This document shows positions 1-5,658 of a stretch of DNA of 5,852 nt, piece by piece (positions within the stretch are counted from its first letter, which is position 1; each line of letters begins with the position of its first letter). The stretch comes from Clostridia bacterium (GTDB taxonomy: Bacteria > Bacillota_E > SLMV01 > PUMD01), in assembly GCA_003562655.1 (NCBI GenBank), contig PWUC01000199.1, positions 1 through 5,852 of the forward strand, in the 5' to 3' direction. The translations under genes and the position numbers were made by a program. Below the pieces are notes generated by a model. The model saw only the letters and a list, made by a program, of their open reading frames with translations, was not told the origin of the DNA and did not search any database.

Positions 1-462
1 GATCATGCCCGCCTCATGCATGTCCTGCGCAACCCGAAGCCCCTCGCGAGCAATCCGCATCCCCGCCTCGGTCACCCTCGTCATCTGCTGCGCGATCTGC
101 AGACCGCGATAGGCCGTCTCAGCCATAAGGGCCAGATCCTCCCTCGTCGCCCGGGTCTTCTGCCTGGCAAGTCGGCTGGATACTTCGGCCTGATGCGGAT
201 AGAAATATTTCAACATGGCCATCTGGTAGTTATCGACGGAGTCATCAGGAATCGCGCCCGCCGACTCTGCGGCCTGCTCGGCCTCCAGCTCCGCCTTTTC
301 CTGCTGGACCTTCACCAGCTCCATGATCGGGGAACTGACGCGGGCCCTATGCACCGCCTCCTCCAGGGTCAATCCCCGGGCATCCCCGCCGCCGTGGACG
401 GACGCTGTGAGCAGCATCAGAGATGAGCTGATCAGAATGGTCACAATCTTGAGTCGGTTCAT
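1..462 (-). CDS. TolC-like outer membrane efflux protein, N-terminal part (cut by window edge)
   Basis: This is the third gene of the efflux operon and is read off the left edge, so only the first 154 residues are visible (full TolC-family proteins are usually 400 to 500). The ATG at 462-460 follows a strong Shine-Dalgarno AGGAGGGGAG (479-470) with 7 bases of spacing. The ATG overlaps the permease stop by 4 bases (ATGA), which suggests translational coupling. Residues 1 to about 24 form a Sec-type signal peptide: MNRLK, then a hydrophobic run ILISSSLMLLTA. The mature part opens with GLTLEEAVHRA (30-40), the typical start of the first helix of the outer-membrane-factor family. Long Ala/Glu/Gln-rich helices follow, up to an EAGM turn near 151 that resembles the helix boundary seen in TolC repeats. 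The likely role is the outer-membrane and periplasmic exit duct for the RND pump encoded just upstream. Identity rests on the N-terminus, pattern and context; the beta-barrel part is outside the window. Confidence 0.85.
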   Translation of the reverse strand, partial: MNRLKIVTILISSSLMLLTASVHGGGDARGLTLEEAVHRARVSSPIMELVKVQQEKAELEAEQAAESAGAIPDDSVDNYQMAMLKYFYPHQAEVSSRLARQKTRATREDLALMAETAYRGLQIAQQMTRVTEAGMRIAREGLRVAQDMHEAGMI

Positions 463-3400
463 GACCGGTCTCCCCTCCTGTTCGTTGCGGCAGCCAGACT
501 GTAGACTGCCGGTATCACAAAAAGGGTCAGAGCAGTGGAGACCAGCAGTCCGCCCAGGACCGAGGCCGCCATCGCGTTTTGCAGCTCTGCCCCCTCTCCT
601 CTCTCCAGGGCCATCGGCATTAGGCCGAGAATTGTGGTGACCGAGGTCATCAATACGGGCCGGAGCCGGATGGTGGCCCCCTCGACGATGGCCTCCAGTG
701 CGACCATGCCGCGGGCCCGGAGCTGGTTCATGTAGGTGATCATCACGATGCTGTTGTTGACCACGATTCCTGCCATCCCGATGACCCCCACGATCGCCGG
801 CACCGACAGAGCCAGGTCCCACAGGCTCAGAGCGGCGACCACCCCGATCATGGCCAGCGGTATGGTCACCATCACGATCAGCGGCTGCAGAAAGGACTCA
901 AACTGGGCGGCCAGGACCATGTACACCAGGATGCAGCCTATGAGGAAAGCCTGGCCCAGGACCTCGAAGGCCTCGAACATCTCCTGGGTCTCTCCCCCGT
1001 ATTGCACCGCATACCCGGCGGGTAGATGAAGATCATCTACCCTGCCCTGGATGTCGTCCATGACCGAGCTGAGATCCCTGCCGTCCAGCTGAGCCTGGAC
1101 CTCCACGGTGCGCACCTGATCGCGCCGGAATATGGTGGTCGGCCCGGGCTCCCTCTGGATCTGGGTCAGCTGTGCAAGCGAGACCAGCCCTCCCGCCGGC
1201 GTGAGAAGGGTCATCTGCTGCACGGATGATAGATCACCGCGATGCACCTGCGGCAGGATGACCCGCACATCGACATCCCGGTCGCCCAACCGGTATCTTG
1301 TTGCCACATCTCCCTCGACAGCGGCCCTCACGGTCATCGCCACTTCCGCGGCGGTGAGGCCGAACTGCGACGTCAGATGCCGGTTGATGTTCAACCGGAC
1401 TTCGGGGACTCCCTCCTCCCAGGTGGTGCGCACGTTGATGGTTCCGGGCACCTCCTCGACCACCTCCCTGACCTGTTCCGCCAGGCTTACCACCAGATCC
1501 AGGTCGTCACCCAGGACAGAGACGGCAACAGGGGCGCCCATGAGGTGATCCTCGCCGGCAATGCTGGAGGAGAGAGAAACGCTTATGTCCGCCCCGGCGA
1601 TCCGGGCCAGCTCCCGGCGCAGGTCAGCCATTGCCTCATGAGTGGAGGGAACATCCCGCCCCCGCGGGACCAGCTGCACCAGGGCACTGCCCGCATCGGG
1701 ACTGCTCCCCTGAAAGCCAATGCCGCCCGCCTGACGGCCTGCACTGACGAAGACGAACTCCACGTCCTCCCGGTCCATGAGGATCTCCTCCACCTCTCCC
1801 ATCACCCGGTCCGTCCGGTCAAGCACAGCCCCGCGGGGCAGGGTCACGTCGATGTCTATCTGCCGCTGGTCCATTTCCGGAAGGAAAAGCCGGGGCATCG
1901 CCAGCGCCACCAGGACAGAACCCGCAAGGAGGACCAGGGCCAGGGCTACGACCAGAAACCGCTGCCCAACCGATGCCCGCACCAGACGGGTGTAGCGCTG
2001 CTGGAGACGCCCCTGCAGGGCCCCACTGTGCCGGGCAACCCACCCGCTTCTATCGGGATCCCGGCGCAGGAAAATGCTGGCGGCCATGGGAACAAAGGTG
2101 AGGGATACAAGAAGAGAACTGGCCAGAGAAAACGAGATGGTCATGGCCAGCTGCCGGAAGATCTGGGCGGCCATCCCCTCAATGAATACCACCGGCAAGA
2201 ACACCGCCACCGTGGTGAGCGTGGAGGCGGTCACGGCTGCGGCCACCTCACCCGTCCCCCGAACGGCCGCCTCCTTCGGAGACGCACCGGTCTCCCGGTG
2301 CCGGAAAATGTTCTCCAAAATCACAATGGCATTGTCCACCAGCATGCCCACCCCGAGGGCCAACCCCCCCAGCGATATCAGGTTGAGGGTGAGGCCGGTG
2401 AAATACATGAAGGCGAAGGTGGACACGATTGATATGGGTATGGCCAGTCCGATCACCATCACCGTCCTGAGGTCGGTGAGGAACAGATACAGGATCCCGA
2501 TGGCCAGAATCCCCCCAAACAGCACATTCTGGCTCACCGTCGCGATCGACCTGTTGATGAAATCCGACTGGTCGCGGACCACGGTGATGTCGACGTCCCC
2601 CGGCAGTTCCCCGGTGAGCTCCGCCAGCGCCCGGTGTATGCTCCGGGCCACCTGGACCGTATTGGCCCCGGACTGCTCCCGGACGGACATGGTGACGGCG
2701 GGTTCGGAATTGAGCCGGGTCCTAGTCTCCGGCTCCCTTTCAACCACGCTGACCCCGGCGATGTCCCCGACGGCAACAGCGGCTCCGGTCGGGGTGAGCA
2801 TGTGAACAGAACGGATGTCGTCGAGGGTCACAAACTCCCCTATGGTGCGCAGTGTCAGCCGCTGGCCAGCCTCGGAGAGGTGACCACCGGGCAGGCTCAG
2901 GTTCTCCCTCGAGAGGGCGGAGGAGACGTGGTGAAGGGTCAGACCGTAGGAGCTGAGTCGCACCGGGTCGGGCTCCACCGAGATCACCTCCACCACGCCG
3001 CCACTGATGCTGACGGAGGCCACGCCTCCGATCCGCTCCAGCCGGGCCTCCACCAGCTCGGCCATGTATGTGAGCTCGACCAGATCGTAGGGGCCGGAAA
3101 GGCTGATCCGCATGATCGGGAGGAGGGAGGGGTCGGTCTTGATCACAATCGGGGCCCCGGCATCGTGCGGCAGGTAATCCCGGATGTAGTCGACGCTCTC
3201 CCTGACCTCGAGAGCGGCCATATCCATGTCCACGCCCCAGTTGAACTCGGCTATGACCAGTGAAAAGCCCTCGGAGGATTCCGAGGTGATGTGCCTGACA
3301 TCCCCGGTTGTGCCCAGGGCCTCCTCCACCCGCCGCGTGACCAGACTCTCAACCTCGTGGGGTCCCGCTCCCCTGTATTCGGTTATGACAGCAATGGCCG

Positions 3401-3527
3401 GGAAGTTGATCTCCGGCAGAAGATCCGACGGCATGTACATGACAGCTACGGATCCGAGAAACAGCACCATGAGCACCATCATGACCGTCGCCACGGGTCG
3501 CTTTATCGCCAGGGCAGCAAGACCCAC
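459..3527 (-). CDS. RND-family efflux permease (AcrB/MMPL-type inner membrane transporter)
   Basis: This is a proton-driven inner-membrane pump of 1022 residues, a normal full length for the family. It begins with the classic RND N-terminus (MGLAALAIKRPVAT). By hydrophobicity the helices are TM1 about 12-31, TM2-6 about 334-483, TM7 about 523-544 and TM8-12 about 858-1010. Two large periplasmic loops (about 32-330 and 547-855) carry the pore and docking domains. TM4 reads LGVGMLVDNAIVILENI, with the proton-relay Asp at 398 and Asn at 399 where AcrB has a second Asp. TM10 reads GIVVNNSIVMI (Asn924, Asn925), in the region of the AcrB Lys940. These match a large group of RND exporters outside the classic AcrB branch, so drug, lipid or other amphiphile export is possible and the substrate cannot be named. 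The start is GTG, 3 bases after the adaptor stop, with GAGGGGAG (3542-3535) 7 bases upstream. The gene is intact, with no frameshift or stop. Confidence 0.96.
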   Translation of the reverse strand: MGLAALAIKRPVATVMMVLMVLFLGSVAVMYMPSDLLPEINFPAIAVITEYRGAGPHEVESLVTRRVEEALGTTGDVRHITSESSEGFSLVIAEFNWGVDMDMAALEVRESVDYIRDYLPHDAGAPIVIKTDPSLLPIMRISLSGPYDLVELTYMAELVEARLERIGGVASVSISGGVVEVISVEPDPVRLSSYGLTLHHVSSALSRENLSLPGGHLSEAGQRLTLRTIGEFVTLDDIRSVHMLTPTGAAVAVGDIAGVSVVEREPETRTRLNSEPAVTMSVREQSGANTVQVARSIHRALAELTGELPGDVDITVVRDQSDFINRSIATVSQNVLFGGILAIGILYLFLTDLRTVMVIGLAIPISIVSTFAFMYFTGLTLNLISLGGLALGVGMLVDNAIVILENIFRHRETGASPKEAAVRGTGEVAAAVTASTLTTVAVFLPVVFIEGMAAQIFRQLAMTISFSLASSLLVSLTFVPMAASIFLRRDPDRSGWVARHSGALQGRLQQRYTRLVRASVGQRFLVVALALVLLAGSVLVALAMPRLFLPEMDQRQIDIDVTLPRGAVLDRTDRVMGEVEEILMDREDVEFVFVSAGRQAGGIGFQGSSPDAGSALVQLVPRGRDVPSTHEAMADLRRELARIAGADISVSLSSSIAGEDHLMGAPVAVSVLGDDLDLVVSLAEQVREVVEEVPGTINVRTTWEEGVPEVRLNINRHLTSQFGLTAAEVAMTVRAAVEGDVATRYRLGDRDVDVRVILPQVHRGDLSSVQQMTLLTPAGGLVSLAQLTQIQREPGPTTIFRRDQVRTVEVQAQLDGRDLSSVMDDIQGRVDDLHLPAGYAVQYGGETQEMFEAFEVLGQAFLIGCILVYMVLAAQFESFLQPLIVMVTIPLAMIGVVAALSLWDLALSVPAIVGVIGMAGIVVNNSIVMITYMNQLRARGMVALEAIVEGATIRLRPVLMTSVTTILGLMPMALERGEGAELQNAMAASVLGGLLVSTALTLFVIPAVYSLAAATNRRGDRS
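1020..1042. repeat. Perfect 10-bp inverted repeat with 3-base loop inside the permease gene
   Basis: GGGTAGATGA (1020-1029) and TCATCTACCC (1033-1042) are exact reverse complements around AGA. On the coding strand the stretch encodes VDDLHLP (about residues 830-836) in the second periplasmic loop. It uses GTA for Val and CTA for Leu, codons that look uncommon in this gene, where GTG/GTC and CTG/CTC dominate. It would fold as a tight hairpin in the mRNA; whether that has a role is unknown. Confidence 0.7.
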
Positions 3528-3530
3528 CGT

Positions 3531-4823
3531 CTATCTCCCCTCAATGACATCCACGAGGGTGCCGTCCTCCACATAATCGGCGCCGGATTCGATCACCAGT
3601 TCTCCCTCGCTGAGTCCCGCTGTGACCTCGACATATTCATCATCCTCCAGTCCCAGCTCAACCCGTCGCCGGTGGGCCCGGCCCTCAACGACCACGAATA
3701 CATGGTGTCCCGCTCCCATGGTCATCACGGCCCTGCGAGGCACGGCCAGAACACCTTCTGCCTTCTCGGTGACGAAGATCAGCTCGGCCAGCATCCCCGG
3801 CTTCAACCTTCCCTCCGGGTTGTCCACGACGGCGCGAAGGGCGAACATCCCGGTTCGAGGATCCGCTGCAGGGGCCGTCTGCGCCAGGGTCCCATCCAGA
3901 GTCTCTGACGTGGCAGCCACATCAACACGGATGGCGTCTCCGGGGTCAAGAAAGCCGATCACCCTCTCGCTGACTGCGGCATCAATGTAAACCGGGTCTG
4001 TGTCAACCAACCCCGCCACTGGCATTCCGGCCGATACCATGTCTCCGGGATCCACCGACACATAGGCGATCTGACCACTGGCCGGTGCCCGGATGACGGT
4101 ATCTTCTGCGCGACGCCTGACCACCTGAACTGCCGCTTCCGCCTCGCGCAGCTGAGCCCGGGCAATCTGGAGTGTCTCCTCGGGGGCGCCGTCCAGGGCC
4201 AACTTCAAACTCATCTCCGCCATGGTCAGCTGGGCCTGGGCGGATCGATGCTGCAGGGTGGCCTCTTCCATCTGCAGCCGCGATATGGCACCTTTCCGGT
4301 ACAGCTCCTCCATGCGCTCGAAGCTCCATCGAGCCATATCCGCGGCCGCCTCGGCCTGATCATAAACAGCCCTCAGCTGGAGTATCTCTTCCTCGCTGGC
4401 CCCCTTCTCCAGCTGCGCCACCTGCGCCCTGGCCATCTCCAGGCCGGCTTCTGCCTGGGCCACGTGACTGCGAACATCAGCATCATCCATGCGCACCACC
4501 GCATCGTCCTCCTCCACCGAGTCCCCCATCTGGACCAGCACCTCGTCCACGGTGCCCGAGATCTTCGGTGTCAGGTCGACAGAGAGCCTGGCGCTGACCC
4601 TGCCCGCCACCCTTACTGTGCGCCATATGTCACGGTGTTCTGTCGCGACCACCTCCACCGCGACACCTGGGGTGTCATCGTCCGGCGAAGCGTCCCTTTC
4701 CCCGGCATCGGGGTAGGCAAAGGAGAGAAGAGCAACCATGACCAGCAGGCCAGTGACCCCGACCAGCCACCAGCGCTTCCGCTTGATGAAGGACCACAAA
4801 CGAGGTGGGGTGGATTGAAACAC
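3531..4823 (-). CDS. Periplasmic adaptor subunit of RND efflux pump (HlyD/AcrA-type membrane fusion protein)
   Basis: This 430-residue protein links the RND permease to the outer-membrane channel. It has a short basic cytoplasmic N-terminus (FIKRKRWW) and one membrane anchor at about 18-37 (LVGVTGLLVMVALLSFAYP). There is no lipobox Cys, so it is anchored by the helix and not by lipid. Then come the first half of the lipoyl domain (about 83-116, PKISGTVDEVLVQMGDSVEE), an alpha-helical coiled-coil hairpin (about 118-240), the second lipoyl half (about 243-276, VIRAPASGQIAYVSVDPGD), and beta-barrel and membrane-proximal domains (about 277-430, including GRLKPGML and AVPRRAV). The hairpin holds Arg170, Leu174 and Ser181, the R-x3-L-x6-S spacing known for TolC-docking adaptors. 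The start is GTG, chosen because AAGGAGG lies 9 bases upstream and the N-terminus makes sense; no nearby ATG does better. It is the first gene of the operon, behind a promoter and a likely TetR operator. Confidence 0.95.
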   Translation of the reverse strand: MFQSTPPRLWSFIKRKRWWLVGVTGLLVMVALLSFAYPDAGERDASPDDDTPGVAVEVVATEHRDIWRTVRVAGRVSARLSVDLTPKISGTVDEVLVQMGDSVEEDDAVVRMDDADVRSHVAQAEAGLEMARAQVAQLEKGASEEEILQLRAVYDQAEAAADMARWSFERMEELYRKGAISRLQMEEATLQHRSAQAQLTMAEMSLKLALDGAPEETLQIARAQLREAEAAVQVVRRRAEDTVIRAPASGQIAYVSVDPGDMVSAGMPVAGLVDTDPVYIDAAVSERVIGFLDPGDAIRVDVAATSETLDGTLAQTAPAADPRTGMFALRAVVDNPEGRLKPGMLAELIFVTEKAEGVLAVPRRAVMTMGAGHHVFVVVEGRAHRRRVELGLEDDEYVEVTAGLSEGELVIESGADYVEDGTLVDVIEGR

Positions 4824-4832
4824 TTTATACGG

Positions 4833-4840
4833 CCTCCTTA
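4833..4840 (-). promoter_or_regulatory. Shine-Dalgarno site of the adaptor gene (fixes its GTG start)
   Basis: The minus strand reads TAAGGAGG, close to the full anti-Shine-Dalgarno complement, 9 bases before the GTG at 4823-4821. It is what decides the non-ATG start. The last base of the operator-like inverted repeat coincides with the first base of this site, so a repressor bound there, or an RNA hairpin formed by the palindrome, would sit directly beside the ribosome site. Confidence 0.85.
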
Positions 4841-4863
4841 CAGAACTGACCGGTCAGTTTTGT
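4840..4863. promoter_or_regulatory. Palindromic operator, probably for a TetR/AcrR-type repressor
   Basis: Bases 4844-4859 read AACTGACCGGTCAGTT, a perfect 16-bp palindrome. After one mismatched pair (4843/4860) the symmetry continues with ACA/TGT, giving a 24-bp inverted repeat with 11 of 12 pairs matching. It starts about 11 bases downstream of the -10 box and ends at the adaptor Shine-Dalgarno site, so it covers roughly the first 5 to 30 transcribed bases. Length, symmetry and position in front of an RND operon fit the sites bound by TetR-family repressors. The repressor itself is not in the window, so the family assignment is inference. As RNA, the same bases could also form a short hairpin (6-bp stem, CCGG loop). 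Confidence 0.75.
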
Positions 4864-4874
4864 GTCTGTTTAAG

Positions 4875-4903
4875 ATTATAGCGCATGTGCATGGTCAATC
4901 CAA
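4875..4903 (-). promoter_or_regulatory. Sigma-70-type promoter of the efflux operon
   Basis: On the minus strand the -10 box is a perfect TATAAT (4880-4875). A weak -35, TTGGAT (4903-4898, 3 of 6 consensus bases), lies 17 bp upstream. A better -35 match, TTGACC (4898-4893), is present but only 12 bp from the -10, which is too short. Transcription would begin near 4868, leaving a leader of about 45 bases that contains the operator palindrome and the Shine-Dalgarno sequence. A perfect -10 with a weak -35 suits a repressed promoter. Confidence 0.65.
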
Positions 4904-5181
4904 TACCACCTGGAATTGTCAGCTAGGCAAAACCAGAACCCCATCATCACCAATGTATGCGGTTGACACTGTCACTAGATGGACTGGGAGCGGTCCATGT
5001 GCAGGGATGATGACGGGCGTCGCAGGCCTCTCTCTGCTACGGGTTGTCTGACTGGTGACCGGACTAGTGATCCGGGCAGCGTTCTGATCCGGGTTCGCGA
5101 GGACCCGCCCCGACCCCCTCAGGCTGCCCGATGAGAGCTTCCTGAGGGCCGGCATTTGCCATCTGCCGCCCCTCAGGCCCT
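4904..5181. other. Intergenic stretch between the membrane-protein gene and the efflux promoter
   Basis: With the promoter and leader, about 320 bases (4864-5181) lack a convincing gene. The longer frames crossing it are shadows that run deep into neighbouring genes. It holds several small symmetric elements: a TGACACTGTCA palindrome (4964-4974), a 6-bp inverted repeat ATGGAC/GTCCAT with an 8-base loop (4979-4998), an operator-like patch CTGACTGGTGAC (5048-5059), a 5-bp inverted repeat CCGGA/TCCGG around ACTAGT (near 5059-5075), and the hairpin cluster at 5116-5177. No tRNA, IS end or regulator gene is visible. Confidence 0.6.
5141..5177 (-). terminator. GC-rich hairpin right after the membrane-protein gene; possible terminator without a U-run
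   Basis: The hairpin starts 4 bases after the TAG stop (5184-5182). Its arms are CCTGAGGG (5141-5148) and CCCTCAGG (5170-5177), 8 perfect pairs. One mismatch follows, then 5 more pairs (5150-5154 with 5164-5168), closing a 9-base loop. The position fits a 3' end for the upstream gene. On the minus strand it is followed by AAGCTCTC and not by a T-run, so it may be an RNA-stabilising or Rho-associated 3' structure and not an intrinsic terminator. Confidence 0.4.
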
Positions 5182-5658
5182 CTACCTTCTCCTGCGGCGC
5201 TTTCCCACCTGCCTCTGTCTCCGCCACAGAAAACCGAGCGAAAAGATCGCGAGCATCATCGCGTAGGCCAGCAGATAGAGAACGGTCCCGCTGATGCTTG
5301 ATATGCCCAGGACGCTGACACAGAGGACACTGCTGACTGGCCCGACAAGGAAAACATATAGCTGACCGAGCAGCGAAAGAAGCGGGCTCCTGGCCGCGGA
5401 GGCCGTCCAGCAGAACTGCTGCAGGTACATCAGGCCGAACAAGAGAGTCGGCGCACTGCCCCAGAGAAAACTGGCCCTTGCATCCCGGCCACGACCGAAC
5501 ACCGAGCCCACCCAGAACCAGTACGCGAGGAACAGAAGGCCCCAGCCGAAGGGCGAAAACAGCCACACATCGGCCGCAAGGGGCACGTGCACACTGACAA
5601 CAGGGTAGGCCAGAAGCGACGGCAGGATGACGAGAAAACCGAGCTTGAGGGTTCTCAT
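5182..5658 (-). CDS. Small polytopic membrane protein of unknown function (158 aa)
   Basis: I do not recognise a family. The ATG at 5658-5656 has AGGAGG (5670-5665) 6 bases upstream and opens with MRTLKLGFLVILPSLLAYPV, a natural first membrane helix. An in-frame ATG at 5781 would add 41 polar, basic residues with no ribosome site and is rejected. Hydrophobic segments lie at about 5-27, 33-54 (aromatic-rich: FLAYWFWVGSVFG), 62-82, 95-117 and 120-145, so there are four or five helices. The tail is strongly basic (RRQRQVGKRRRRR, 146-158) and probably cytoplasmic. There are only two Cys (83 and 113) and no catalytic motif. The gene points the same way as the efflux operon but is separated from it by about 280 bases, a hairpin and a dedicated promoter, so a shared function is not implied. 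Its start overlaps the end of an upstream open frame by ATGA. Confidence 0.75.
   Translation of the reverse strand: MRTLKLGFLVILPSLLAYPVVSVHVPLAADVWLFSPFGWGLLFLAYWFWVGSVFGRGRDARASFLWGSAPTLLFGLMYLQQFCWTASAARSPLLSLLGQLYVFLVGPVSSVLCVSVLGISSISGTVLYLLAYAMMLAIFSLGFLWRRQRQVGKRRRRR

Noticed and set aside
2284..2301. 7-bp inverted repeat GCACCGG/CCGGTGC inside the permease gene
   Set aside because: Short, GC-only symmetry of this size is expected by chance in a GC-rich coding region and nothing else marks it. The same applies to the 7-bp repeat at 3269-3286.
1242..2432. 396-residue open frame on the plus strand
   Set aside because: It lies antisense to the intact RND permease and its composition (His-, Gly- and Pro-rich, low complexity) is typical of a shadow frame in GC-rich DNA. 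No recognisable domain.
4893..4898. TTGACC as the -35 box of the efflux promoter
   Set aside because: Only 12 bp from TATAAT, far below the usual 16 to 18 bp; TTGGAT five bases further upstream gives 17 bp.
4964..4974. TGACACTGTCA palindrome as a second operator
   Set aside because: Only 5-bp arms, a sequence unlike the main operator, and no promoter element beside it.
4248..5051. 267-residue plus-strand frame running through the adaptor and the promoter region
   Set aside because: It is antisense to a certain gene, crosses the promoter and operator, and has no protein-like domain pattern.
4919..5566. 215-residue minus-strand frame over the intergenic region
   Set aside because: It overlaps most of the 158-residue membrane protein in another frame. 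That protein has a better ribosome site and coherent membrane helices. This frame shows no domain and reads like a shadow.
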